Below, piece by piece: positions 53,073 through 61,936 of a stretch of DNA of 64,000 nucleotides (the first letter of the stretch is position 1; the number at the start of each line of letters is the position of its first letter). The DNA comes from Maribacter algarum (ex Zhang et al. 2020) (GTDB taxonomy: Bacteria; Bacteroidota; Bacteroidia; Flavobacteriales; Flavobacteriaceae). The notes under the pieces were generated by a model, which had not been told where the DNA came from, did not search any database, and saw nothing but the letters and a program-made list of their open reading frames with translations. The DNA lies in contig NZ_VATY01000001.1 of NCBI RefSeq assembly GCF_005885635.1, positions 1,116,001 to 1,180,000 of the forward strand, written 5' to 3'. The translations under genes were made by a program, and so were the position numbers.

Positions 53073-54335
53073 ATGCGATTAATTCAAAAGTCCGTTTTTC
53101 TGATTTGTTTCTTGGGAGTTTCCGTTTGTGTTCAAGGGCAAGATTCCCTTTCACTGGAAATGCTACAACCCATAAGCTATCATTTCTTAGTAACGGATGG
53201 ACAATTAACCGGTAAGGGAGCGGATTTCCTCAAAAAAGAAATTGCAAAGGCACAATTTACGCTGCTAGGCGATTACCCAGATTCTAAAAGTAGTTCTGAT
53301 TTTTCAGCGGCCCTGCTTCCTGAATTGAATCGATTTGAATATAAAACCATGGCTTTGGGGATTGGTGTGCCTTCTGCTCGTTTGTTAAACGCCATGGTAA
53401 AAGAATCCCAATCAGTTGTCCCAGAATTAAAAGCATTGAACAATACTTACGGCTTCACCGAAAAGGAAATGCTTGTCCTTCCAATGCCGGATATGAAGTC
53501 CGTCGCCGATGCGCGTTTCGTTCAAAAAGCAGGAGAGCTTAAATGGTCCATCGTAGGTTTTGGCAACGAATCTTGGAACAATCTTCCTTGGTTGCTCGAC
53601 CAGCTCTATGAAGGGCTATCTGAAGAAAGTCAGAAAATAAACCATTCGTTATATTTAGAAAGTAAAACCTTCTTAAAAGTATGGTACGCCAAACGAAATG
53701 GGGATTTGTTAGCATTTGCTACAGCAGTAGAAAATTCAAAATTCATATATGACTTCCTCAAAATCGCGGGTGAAAAATCCCCCGAAAACCTTGTCATCGT
53801 AGAAGCCTTTAACAATAGTATAAAGAACTGCCGATTTTATGCCGAAAAGGAATTTTTTGATAAAAACGAATGGCGCGTAGATGAAGAAAAACGACTGTTA
53901 CGACAAGAATTGGAACAAATCAATTTCGATATTCATCAGGATAAGCTCTTTGTCAAATGGGATATGAACTTTCTTTCCAGAGGATTTCAGCCTTACGCTT
54001 TCTACGGCGTTGGGAATACCCTAAGTGAAATTGCCAATTACAATGGAAGTAAATCGCTACATATCGGCATAGTGCCACGGTTTCAATCGAAAAATGGAGT
54101 TATTCAAGATTTGATGAAACTTGAAAACACGATGGCGTATCGGTTCGCTGCGCTCACACAAGCTGCCAAAAAAAACCAATGGACGGTCATTGATTTGCAG
54201 CAAATGATTCAGGAGACGCATTATACTCCGGTAAAGTATCTTTTGGATGCACCCATACAAGATTTGATTAAACGGTACGACCTTATTATTATTCCGGCTG
54301 TTGAAAAAGAAGCTACTTTGAATTACGATAAATAA
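53073..54335 (+). CDS. Exported protein, possible TIKI/ChaN- or esterase-like, function unknown
   Basis: Start moved to ATG 53073 (MRLIQKSVFLICFLGVSVCV). TAGTTTTG (53047-53054), a perfect -7 box, covers the upstream TTG start, and the signal peptide begins here. 420 residues, exported. The segment EIAKAQFTLLGDYPDS followed by helices, and SLHIGIVPRF near the end, recall the erythromycin-esterase/ChaN superfamily, but the usual histidines are missing (GD where GE-x-H is expected). I treat the family as open. The gene precedes the PQQ sugar dehydrogenase gene by 10 bp, so they may work together. Confidence 0.6.
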   Translation: MRLIQKSVFLICFLGVSVCVQGQDSLSLEMLQPISYHFLVTDGQLTGKGADFLKKEIAKAQFTLLGDYPDSKSSSDFSAALLPELNRFEYKTMALGIGVPSARLLNAMVKESQSVVPELKALNNTYGFTEKEMLVLPMPDMKSVADARFVQKAGELKWSIVGFGNESWNNLPWLLDQLYEGLSEESQKINHSLYLESKTFLKVWYAKRNGDLLAFATAVENSKFIYDFLKIAGEKSPENLVIVEAFNNSIKNCRFYAEKEFFDKNEWRVDEEKRLLRQELEQINFDIHQDKLFVKWDMNFLSRGFQPYAFYGVGNTLSEIANYNGSKSLHIGIVPRFQSKNGVIQDLMKLENTMAYRFAALTQAAKKNQWTVIDLQQMIQETHYTPVKYLLDAPIQDLIKRYDLIIIPAVEKEATLNYDK

Positions 54336-54345
54336 ACGAAACACC

Positions 54346-55557
54346 ATGAAAAAAATACTGCTTGCCCTTCTCGTACTCTCTGCCTGCAAGTCCGAAGTAA
54401 AAGTTGAAGCTCCTTCGTATCCGAATCCAGCAAAAGAAATTATAATCGATGGATTAGCACGCCCTTGGAGTATGGCGTTTTTATCGGAAACCGAAGTCTT
54501 GCTTTCCGAAAAAGACGGCGACTTGCTTCGGATTGATTTAAATACCAAGCAAAAGCATAAAATCAAAGGATTTCCCTTGGATAAAACAGATAGTCTCACC
54601 TATAGAAAAGCAGATTACACGAAAGGAACATTTCCCGGCGGGTTAGAAGATGGTGCAAAAGTGACGTACAATGCTGGAATTTTAGAAGTATTACCCGACC
54701 CTGATTTTAAAACAAATCAACAGCTCTATATTTCATATACGGCCAAAGGGGAAGGTGGAGCAACCACCAAAGTTATACGTGCGCAATTGCAAAATGATTC
54801 TTTGGTCAATGTCAAGCAACTGCTCTTGGCGTTGCCCTATTCGCATGGTTTATTTCATTTTGGCGGAGGGATGACCTTTGGCACTGACGGAAAGTTGTAC
54901 ATCACCGTTGGGGAGCGCCTTTTTAATGAAGATTACCAACCTGAGGTGCCCATTGCACAAGACCTAAGTGATAGGCGGGGGAAAATTTATAGGCTGAATA
55001 CTGACGGGAGTATTCCCGAGGATAACCCTAATTTTGGTCCGGATGCCATTCCCGGCCTATATGCTTCAGGAATTCGGGCGGCCCAAGGCATAACTGTCGA
55101 ACCCCAAACCGGAAACATTTGGTTCAGCGAGCACGGCACCAATCAAGGTGATGAAATCAATCTGCTTAAAAAAGGAGCGAACTACGGCTGGCCAGTAATT
55201 ACGACAGGTACCTATCGCGGAAACAAATTCGTTCCTAAAAAAGTAGACGGTGTTGATTACACCGACCCGGTTTGGTTTTGGAAACATACCGTCGCCCCTA
55301 CAGGACTCACCTTTTACACCGGAGATGAGTTCCCTGATTGGAAAAACAATTTAATCGTACCCGGCCTCTCACGCGGAAGTCTATGGCGTATTCGTATCGA
55401 GGGAGATACGGTAAAAAGTATGGAAGAATTGTTTTTGGATGATCGCGAACGTTCCCGAAAAGCGGTTATGAGTCCCGAAGGGAAACTATACATCCTTACC
55501 GAAGACCTAAACGATCGTACGAACGGAAAAATCATTCGAATACAACCACAATACTAA
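54346..55557 (+). CDS. PQQ-dependent sugar dehydrogenase (GSDH/sorbosone dehydrogenase family) lipoprotein
   Basis: 403 residues, lipobox LSAC (C14). Six-bladed beta-propeller with GLARPWSMAFLSETEVLLSEKDG, the PYSHGLFHFGGGMTFGTDGKLYITVGE motif (conserved H) and GTNQGDEINLLKKGANYGWP, the hallmark loop for PQQ/Ca2+ binding in this family. It should oxidise an aldose in the periplasm, with PQQ taken up from outside unless made elsewhere. The gap to the next gene is 20 bp. Operon of three to four genes from 53073. Confidence 0.85.
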   Translation: MKKILLALLVLSACKSEVKVEAPSYPNPAKEIIIDGLARPWSMAFLSETEVLLSEKDGDLLRIDLNTKQKHKIKGFPLDKTDSLTYRKADYTKGTFPGGLEDGAKVTYNAGILEVLPDPDFKTNQQLYISYTAKGEGGATTKVIRAQLQNDSLVNVKQLLLALPYSHGLFHFGGGMTFGTDGKLYITVGERLFNEDYQPEVPIAQDLSDRRGKIYRLNTDGSIPEDNPNFGPDAIPGLYASGIRAAQGITVEPQTGNIWFSEHGTNQGDEINLLKKGANYGWPVITTGTYRGNKFVPKKVDGVDYTDPVWFWKHTVAPTGLTFYTGDEFPDWKNNLIVPGLSRGSLWRIRIEGDTVKSMEELFLDDRERSRKAVMSPEGKLYILTEDLNDRTNGKIIRIQPQY

Positions 55558-55577
55558 AAATATAAAACCCGAAGTAA

Positions 55578-57293
55578 ATGAAAACCCATTATTCAATAAT
55601 ACTTCTCTTGCTAACTTCCCTTGCTGCTATAGCTCAAAACTCCAAACCGTCTTTTGACAAAGAAATAGAGGCACTATTTTCGGAATGGAATCAACATGAT
55701 ACACCTGGAGCGGCAGTAGCTGTAGTTCAAAAAGGCAAAATAATATATTCTAACGAATTTGGGAGTGCTAACCTTGAGCACCAAATACCCATTTCGGCAG
55801 CCACTAAATTCAAATTAAATTCACTTCAAAATCAAATTGTTGCTTTTGCTGTTCTCTTGCTCGAATCACAAGGAAAACTTTCTTTAGAAGATAATATTCA
55901 GAAGTACCTTCCTAAAATGCCCGATTTTGGCAAACCCATTAAAATACGTCATCTGCTCACCCATACGCATGGCATACCCAATGTTTCAACGCTTCAACGC
56001 CTTGCAGGTTGGGAAGCGAATGATATGAAGACAAGAGAGCAAGCTCTTGAAATTATTTATGGGCTAAGCGCTTCTATTTACGATGCCGGTGACAGATACC
56101 GTTTCTGTGATTCAGGAACTTTGTTGGCTACAGAAATTGTAGCAAAAGTTTCAGGAATTCCTTTTACAAATTTTGTTGAGAATCAGGTATTTAAACCTCT
56201 CAATATGGCTAACACGGTTTATGGAACTGTTGAAAATCGTGTAATTAGTAATCAATCCAAAATGTATTCAAATAGTGAAGACGGTTTTAAAAATGAAAAC
56301 GCTGTATACATCTCCAGTGATTTTACACTGTATTCTACTGCTGAAGACATGGCTCGCTGGATGTTGAATTTTGAATCGCCAAAGGTTGGAAACCTTGATC
56401 TTATCAAAAAAATGTATCTCCCAACCCTTCTCAATGATGGTTCATCTACGCATGGTCAGGGCTCATCTTCTTATGCTGTATATGGACAATTTACGAGTCC
56501 ATACAAAGGTCTTAAACGAATTGAGCAAAATGGAAGAAATTATGGTTTTGTAACCTATATTGCTCAATTTCCAGAACAAGATTTTGGCGTGGTAGTACTT
56601 GGAAATTCACTTGATTTTCATGCTGAAGGGGCAGCGCTTAAAATCGCTGATTTATTTTTGGAAAATGATTTTATACATGAAAAAACAACCGTCAAAAAAG
56701 ACAGTATTACCAAAAATGATTTTATAAAATTAAGCATTCCTGAACTTCAAAAATTCTGCGGCTCATATTGGAACAAGGAGAGTTCGTATATGAGAAAAAT
56801 ACATTTAAAAGATGGCAAACTTTACTACTATCGCAGTGAAGGAAATGAAAGTGAGCTTGCGCCAATTTCTAAAAATACCTTTGTTCTTACCCAAGAGCCA
56901 GATAGCTACAGTATCCGATTTGAGCAAAAATCCGATAAAGATTTAATGATTTTTGCTTGGGGAGAGGGAGGAAACGAATTTCAATATTTCAATGAGAAAT
57001 TCGATTTGGTCACTTATGACACGAAGCAACTTGCTGAATTTACAGGATTATTTTGGTGTGAAAATCTTAATGTCATGTATAAATTGATAATGCAGGATGG
57101 AGTGCTAACGGTTTCTCATAACCGTAGTGATGACTTTGCAATCACCCCATACAAAGCTGACAAATTTACCAGCGATGCCTATTATTTCGATAATGTTGAA
57201 TTTGAAAGGGACAAGAAAGGTAACATTAATGGCTTTTGGATTAGAACAACAAATATCGGGAGCCAATATTTTAAAAAACTAGGTGAAAGCTGA
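55578..57293 (+). CDS. Serine beta-lactamase-fold protein with degraded catalytic motifs
   Basis: 571 residues, signal peptide (to IAQ). N-terminal ~360 residues have the class C/penicillin-binding fold (TPGAAVAVVQKGKIIYSNEFGSA, RHLLTHTHGIPN). Of the three catalytic motifs, S-x-x-K reads S82-L-Q-N85, Y-x-N reads F176-C-D178, and the H-x-G loop reads N-G-R-N-Y-G. None can work as in active members. C-terminal ~200 residues resemble the extra domain (two lipocalin-like repeats) common in these proteins. Likely a pseudoenzyme, with a binding role. Codon use looks normal and there is no frameshift, so selection keeps it. Confidence 0.85.
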   Translation: MKTHYSIILLLLTSLAAIAQNSKPSFDKEIEALFSEWNQHDTPGAAVAVVQKGKIIYSNEFGSANLEHQIPISAATKFKLNSLQNQIVAFAVLLLESQGKLSLEDNIQKYLPKMPDFGKPIKIRHLLTHTHGIPNVSTLQRLAGWEANDMKTREQALEIIYGLSASIYDAGDRYRFCDSGTLLATEIVAKVSGIPFTNFVENQVFKPLNMANTVYGTVENRVISNQSKMYSNSEDGFKNENAVYISSDFTLYSTAEDMARWMLNFESPKVGNLDLIKKMYLPTLLNDGSSTHGQGSSSYAVYGQFTSPYKGLKRIEQNGRNYGFVTYIAQFPEQDFGVVVLGNSLDFHAEGAALKIADLFLENDFIHEKTTVKKDSITKNDFIKLSIPELQKFCGSYWNKESSYMRKIHLKDGKLYYYRSEGNESELAPISKNTFVLTQEPDSYSIRFEQKSDKDLMIFAWGEGGNEFQYFNEKFDLVTYDTKQLAEFTGLFWCENLNVMYKLIMQDGVLTVSHNRSDDFAITPYKADKFTSDAYYFDNVEFERDKKGNINGFWIRTTNIGSQYFKKLGES

Positions 57294-57375
57294 AAAAACA
57301 ATAAGAGCGTCATACGAATTACAAAAACGGCAAAATCGTCCGTATAAAACAGAATAAGAATTTAAAATCACTATT

Positions 57376-57804
57376 ATGAAAACACTATTTTTTACTGCAG
57401 CACTCCTATTAACATGTGCAACAAGCCTAGCCCAAACCGAAGAAGACGCAATTCGCGCATCACTCCAAAGCTATATCGAGGGTAGTTCATACAATGACCC
57501 TGAGAAAATCGTTGCTCCTTTTTATGAAGATGCTCGCATGTTCTTATCAAAAAAAGACCAACCCATTTGGATTCTTTCTGCTGCTGAATATGCCGAGCTT
57601 TTTAAAAAGCGAGAAAAGGGAAAGTTCAACGGTAGGGTGGGCACTATTCTATCCGTTGATCAATCGAATGATATCGCGATGGCCAAAGTCGAAATCAACA
57701 TTAACGAAGGAGAGATGCTATTCATCGATTTGTTTATTCTTAAAAAGCTAGAGGGTCATTGGAAGATTATTAGTAAGGCCGCTACCAGGATGCCCGAGGA
57801 GTGA
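57376..57804 (+). CDS. NTF2-like (putative lumazine-binding/SnoaL) secreted protein
   Basis: 142 residues: signal peptide (to about SLA-Q), then an NTF2-like cone fold (EEDAIRASLQSYIEGSSYNDPEKIVAPFYEDARMFL, and the last strands INEGEMLFIDLFILKKLEGHWKIISKAATR). This matches the Lumazine_bd_2/SnoaL-like group found beside beta-lactamase-like and sugar enzymes in Bacteroidota. No catalytic role established. Periplasmic. It is likely the last gene of the operon, as repeat B7 follows. Confidence 0.78.
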   Translation: MKTLFFTAALLLTCATSLAQTEEDAIRASLQSYIEGSSYNDPEKIVAPFYEDARMFLSKKDQPIWILSAAEYAELFKKREKGKFNGRVGTILSVDQSNDIAMAKVEININEGEMLFIDLFILKKLEGHWKIISKAATRMPEE

Positions 57805-57813
57805 TTGGGTTGT

Positions 57814-57915
57814 ACTAATCTGTCTCATCGAGCCTTTCGACTTCGCTAAAGAAAGGCTATTTCGAGATGCACTCGTGTACCTAAGCTCTCGACTCCGCTC
57901 GAGATGACCGTATAG
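57814..57915. repeat. Palindromic repeat B7 between convergent genes
   Basis: Contains TCTGTCTCATCGAGCCTTTC and CTCTCGACTCCGCTCGAG with TGACC, complementary halves around a second inner copy (AAAGAAAGGC). It is located behind both stops and probably terminates both transcripts. Confidence 0.65.
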
Positions 57916-57935
57916 AAGTCATGTCTCCAACCTAT

Positions 57936-59033
57936 TTATAAAAACACCAAACAAACGGGTTTCGAGAGTTTTTCTTCATTGAGGAAGGTAAGTGTTCCTT
58001 TTTCCGTATCCCTTTTAAAGACGGTAATGTTATCGCTTTTTTGATTGGCTACCAAAAGGAATTTTCCAGTAGGATCAATGGTAAAATTTCTGGGCCAATC
58101 GCCATGAACGCTTTCGCGTCCTACGAGGGCCAAATCTCCGGTGTATTTGTCAATGGCGAATATGACTATAGTGTTTTCCCCACGATTTGAACCGTACAAA
58201 AATCGTCTGTCTGGTGAGATATGAATATCTGCACAAAAACTTTCCCCTTCAAAATCTGGTGCCAATGTGGAGAGCTTTTGCCTACCACCATATTCACCTG
58301 AATCCTTTTTGGCAAAAACAGTGATTGTAGAATTTAGTTCATTAATCACATACATAAACCTTCCGTTTTCTGTAGTAGTAAAATGCCGAGGTCCGGCACC
58401 TACGGGCAATTGCAGCTTCGCACTTGGTTCGGTTAACGCATTATCCTCATCTTTATATTCCAAAACGGCATCCAACCCTAAATCAGCTATATATATATTT
58501 TCGTTCACCCATTTCACCATGTGCGCGTGTGGCGTCTTTGTGCTGTCGATTTGCTTGTGGTTCATTATGGCTGTTGGACCTGATAACTTACCGTCGGCAG
58601 CCCTATTATAGACGCTTGCATTCCCTCCAGAATAATTGGCAACCGCCAATTTATCCTCTGATGGTGAAAGACTAAGGTGACACGGATGAGCCCCTTTGCT
58701 TGAAACGGTCTGTATTTTGGTTAGACTATCATTTTTCAAGGTATACCCAGTTACAGCTCCAGAGCCATTTTCAAAATCATTGACCTCTTGAACGGCATAT
58801 AGAAAATCTTTTTCCTTTGAAATCGCCAAATACGATGGACTTGTAATTTCTGCAGCCAATGTCGAAGCCGAGAGTTTTCCCGTCTCCGAGTCAAATTGCA
58901 TTTTATAAATACCTTCACTTTCGGCATCAGTATAGGTGCCTACAAAAAGTGTGGCCAATTTGTTTTCCTTTTGTTCGCTACATTGAATTACGCTCATAGC
59001 AAGGACTATTAGTATGATTGATTTGATATTCAT
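57936..59033 (-). CDS. Lactonase-family beta-propeller protein (6-phosphogluconolactonase-like)
   Basis: 365 residues with lipobox IQC (C18). Seven-bladed lactonase fold: LFVGTYTDAESEGIYKM, PSYLAISKEKDFLYAVQE, GAHPCHLSLSPSEDKLAVANYSGGNASVY, HAHMVKW and PRHFTTTENGRFMYVINELNSTI. The signature HPCHLSLSP and the DIHISPDRRFLYGSNRG motif are typical. Cytoplasmic Pgl opens gluconolactone, but this copy is exported. It could hydrolyse aldonolactones released by the sugar dehydrogenase at 54346-55557. That link is inference. Confidence 0.85.
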   Translation of the reverse strand: MNIKSIILIVLAMSVIQCSEQKENKLATLFVGTYTDAESEGIYKMQFDSETGKLSASTLAAEITSPSYLAISKEKDFLYAVQEVNDFENGSGAVTGYTLKNDSLTKIQTVSSKGAHPCHLSLSPSEDKLAVANYSGGNASVYNRAADGKLSGPTAIMNHKQIDSTKTPHAHMVKWVNENIYIADLGLDAVLEYKDEDNALTEPSAKLQLPVGAGPRHFTTTENGRFMYVINELNSTITVFAKKDSGEYGGRQKLSTLAPDFEGESFCADIHISPDRRFLYGSNRGENTIVIFAIDKYTGDLALVGRESVHGDWPRNFTIDPTGKFLLVANQKSDNITVFKRDTEKGTLTFLNEEKLSKPVCLVFL

Positions 59034-59093
59034 TAGGCTGTATTGTCTATTTCTAATTACATCTAAAAATAGGGTAAATTCAAAACACCACGC

Positions 59094-60473
59094 TTATTGC
59101 TGCAAATCTTTTTTTATTTCCCTGTTCAGATACCAAGCCGTGACAATAGTCGCTAAAACATCTGCAATTGCGAAGGAGGTCCAAACGCCCATTTCGCCGA
59201 AGAAATAAGGAAGGACAAAAACCAAAGGAATAAAGAAAAATCCTTGCCTAGAAAGCGTCAATAACATGGCGGGAACCGCTTTGCCGATAGCTTGAAAGTA
59301 AGCGCCACCCATAAGTGGAAGTGCTATAATTGGAGTCGCGGCAAATACCCAACGCATGGCGGTAGAAATATGTTCTAAAACATAAGCGTTGATAGCTACT
59401 TCATTGGCCGGCAGACCCTCTTTTGAGCTCAAGAAAAGAGACGCAACTTCCGTGGGGAAAAAGAAGAGTCCGAGATACACTATGGTACCCAATACCGAGG
59501 CATACTTGATCGCCGTGTAAATGCTTTCCTTAACACGGTCGAATTTTTTAGCCCCATAGTTGAATCCGGCAATTGGTAGAAATCCTTGTGCGATACCATA
59601 AACCGGAAACAATGCGAACATTAACATGCGTCCGATAATGGCGTAAACCGCGACTAAGGCTTCACCGCCCAATCCAAATAAAATGTTATTCAAAATGAGC
59701 ACCACTAGGCTAACCATGGCCTGTCTTGCCAAGGTAACAGAGCCCAAAGAACTAATCTCCTTTAAAATAGGGGTTTCCAGTTTTAAATGAGAGGTATTTA
59801 TCCGTAGCTCGGACCGATTGGAACGAAAAATATAGATTAAATATAGAAAGGATATAAAATATGAAATCGTAGTGGCCCAAGCGGCGCCTTGCATGCCCCA
59901 ATCGAAGACATAGATGAAAAGATAATCCAGCGTTAGATTCGAAATCGACGGAATAATCATCGCAATCATGGCGTACTTTGGTTTCCCTTCCGAACGGATG
60001 ACTATATTACCCATCATCGTCAAAGCGAGAAAAGGAACGCCATAAAAAACAACCGTATAAAAGGGTTTAGCAAAGTCGAAAATTTCTCCTTTTCCGCCAA
60101 AAGCAAGAATAAGATTGTCGGTAAACGCCAAACCAACTATGGCCATGCTAATGGTCACCACAACCGTTAAGGTGATTTGATTTCCAAAGGTTTGTTTGGC
60201 CTTTTCAAGTTGATTAGCTCCTAAAGCCCGTGAAATAATACTCGCACCGCCTACTCCAATGGCCATTCCTAAAGCAGCAACAAAAAAGGTTACAGGAAGT
60301 ACAACGCTAATTGCAGCAATGGCAAGAGGGCCAATCCAGTTTCCCACAAAAATAGAATCTACAAGAACATTCAGCGACATCACCAAAACCCCAATTGAGG
60401 CAGGTATAGACTGCTTGATAAGCAGTTTGCTAATGGGAAGTGTTCCGAGTTCTTCTGAGGTTATTTTGGGCAT
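59094..60473 (-). CDS. MATE-family efflux transporter
   Basis: Start corrected to ATG 60473 (MPKITSEELGTLPISKLLIK). The nine codons upstream translate repeat D (PRLARNDE, the well-known junk peptide of such repeats). 459 residues, twelve transmembrane helices. Family marks: QSIPASIGVLVMSLNVLVDS, GGASIISRALGAN and GIAQGFLPIAGFNYGAKKFDRV. Multidrug extrusion by cation antiport is typical; substrate unknown. Behind it lies the lactonase gene (60 bp), with no obvious functional tie. Confidence 0.9.
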   Translation of the reverse strand: MPKITSEELGTLPISKLLIKQSIPASIGVLVMSLNVLVDSIFVGNWIGPLAIAAISVVLPVTFFVAALGMAIGVGGASIISRALGANQLEKAKQTFGNQITLTVVVTISMAIVGLAFTDNLILAFGGKGEIFDFAKPFYTVVFYGVPFLALTMMGNIVIRSEGKPKYAMIAMIIPSISNLTLDYLFIYVFDWGMQGAAWATTISYFISFLYLIYIFRSNRSELRINTSHLKLETPILKEISSLGSVTLARQAMVSLVVLILNNILFGLGGEALVAVYAIIGRMLMFALFPVYGIAQGFLPIAGFNYGAKKFDRVKESIYTAIKYASVLGTIVYLGLFFFPTEVASLFLSSKEGLPANEVAINAYVLEHISTAMRWVFAATPIIALPLMGGAYFQAIGKAVPAMLLTLSRQGFFFIPLVFVLPYFFGEMGVWTSFAIADVLATIVTAWYLNREIKKDLQQ

Positions 60474-60476
60474 TTC

Positions 60477-60591
60477 GTCATTGCGAGCAAGGCGTGGCAA
60501 TCTGTTGAAAATATCTCAAAGTTCATCAGATTGCCACGTCGCTTTTATAATTTATCCGATTTCACTATTTCTACGGCTCCTCGCAAAGACG
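60477..60591. repeat. Palindromic repeat D (GTCATTGCGAG type)
   Basis: Nested inverted repeat: outer CGTCATTGCGAG with CTCGCAAAGACG, inner GGCGTGGCAATCTG with CAGATTGCCACGTCGC. It supplies a false N-terminus to the MATE gene and is the only copy of this family in the window. Confidence 0.85.
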
Positions 60592-60615
60592 TCTGTGCTA
60601 GAACGAGATGCATTT

Positions 60616-60656
60616 GTGTTCCTAGGCTCTCGACTCCGCTCGAGATGACAGTGGCA
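60616..60656. repeat. Palindromic repeat B8
   Basis: TGTTCCTAGGCTCTCGACTC continuing CGCTCGAGATGACAGT, the cleanest half copy of the B family, with CTCGACTCCGCTCGAG as hairpin core. It ends 2 bp before the ferrochelatase stop. Confidence 0.8.
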
Positions 60657-60658
60657 CC

Positions 60659-61690
60659 CTAGACCGGCAGAACTTCTTTCGCTTGCCACTCATTCACCCA
60701 TTTAGCCATAACGGCTACCCAGGCATCACCATCGTTTAAGCAAGGAATATGCTTGTAATGTTCACCACCCGCTTCTTCGAATTGCTCTTTTCCTTCCATC
60801 GCAATCTCTTCAAGGGTTTCGAGGCAATCGGAAACAAAGGCTGCGGTTACCACCGCTAAATTCTTTTTACCTTCTTTGGCCAAACGTTCGAACTCGTAAT
60901 CAGTGTAGGGTTTTAACCATGGGTCACCTGCCAATCGCGATTGAAAAGAGGTGCTGATTTTTTCTTCGGATAATCCGAGATAGTTTTTTACCAACTCTGT
61001 TGTTTCATACACCTGATGTCTGTAACAGGTATTATGTGCTACCGAATTTACGCTGCAACAACTTCCATCAATTTTACAATGGAATTTTGTCGGGTCACTT
61101 TTGCGGATATGTCTTTCGGGAATTCCGTGATAGGAGAATAAAATATGGTCGTAGTCAAAATCTTTTAACCCATCTGCAATGCTTTCCGATAAGACTTTAA
61201 TATACTCCGGACTCTTATAAAAAGCAGGCAGCGTGGTAATCTTCATTTCAGGGAAAAACTCCTTCTTATCCTCCATCGTTTTAACTACAACAGTCTCATA
61301 AGACGACATCGCGTAATGCGGGTATAACGGAACTAAAAGTACCTCATCTACACCCTTGTCTTTTAATTCTTGTAATGCTTTTTTAATAGACATGCTTCCG
61401 TAGCGCATTCCCAAAGCAACTGGCATATCGGTATGCTGTTGAACTTTCTTTGCGAAACGTTCTGAAAGTACGATTAAAGGAGAACCTTCATCCCACCAAA
61501 TTTTTGCATAGGCTTTCGCGGATTTCTTGGGGCGGGTTTGCAAAATGATGCCGCGCACCAAAAGATTTCGCAATACGGGATTCACGTCTATCACACGTTC
61601 ATCCATCAAAAACTCATCTAAATACGGTTTAACATCCTTGGCGGTGGGGCTGTCAGGAGAACCCAGATTTACCAATAAAACTCCCTTCAT
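60659..61690 (-). CDS. hemH: Ferrochelatase
   Basis: Start placed at ATG 61690 (MKGVLLVNLGSPDSP), the usual N-terminus; the eight upstream codons are discarded. 343 residues. Signatures: LLVNLGSPDSPTAKDVKPYLDEFL, the active-site SYHGIPERHIRKSDP with the metal-binding His, and AAFVSDCLETLEEI with the second motif (DxxETL). The extra cysteine-rich stretch CKIDGSCCSVNSVAHNTC is common in Bacteroidota versions. It inserts ferrous iron into protoporphyrin IX, the product of HemJ in this window. Cytoplasmic/peripheral. Confidence 0.92.
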   Translation of the reverse strand: MKGVLLVNLGSPDSPTAKDVKPYLDEFLMDERVIDVNPVLRNLLVRGIILQTRPKKSAKAYAKIWWDEGSPLIVLSERFAKKVQQHTDMPVALGMRYGSMSIKKALQELKDKGVDEVLLVPLYPHYAMSSYETVVVKTMEDKKEFFPEMKITTLPAFYKSPEYIKVLSESIADGLKDFDYDHILFSYHGIPERHIRKSDPTKFHCKIDGSCCSVNSVAHNTCYRHQVYETTELVKNYLGLSEEKISTSFQSRLAGDPWLKPYTDYEFERLAKEGKKNLAVVTAAFVSDCLETLEEIAMEGKEQFEEAGGEHYKHIPCLNDGDAWVAVMAKWVNEWQAKEVLPV

Positions 61691-61936
61691 AATACTGCAA
61701 TTTTTCAGGTGCAAAAATAAGCCACAAACACCATTCTACCTTCAAAAGCCTTCATTTGTTTTTCGATGGTGGTATAGGCTTTGTCAATTAAAATGAAAAA
61801 GTCTATCGATTGACAAAATACAGCCCCAAAATGGCCGTTATATCAAGAACCAGCTACGAAACTTTCACAGTTTGTAGGGATAAACTAAGGTTCATCCTTT
61901 CTTAAATTTGTGAAACCACAGGCCAAAAAACTAGTA

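Noticed and set aside
54057-54599. 180-residue minus-strand frame over the genes at 53-55 kb
   Set aside because: Crosses two well-supported genes in antisense with no domain pattern.
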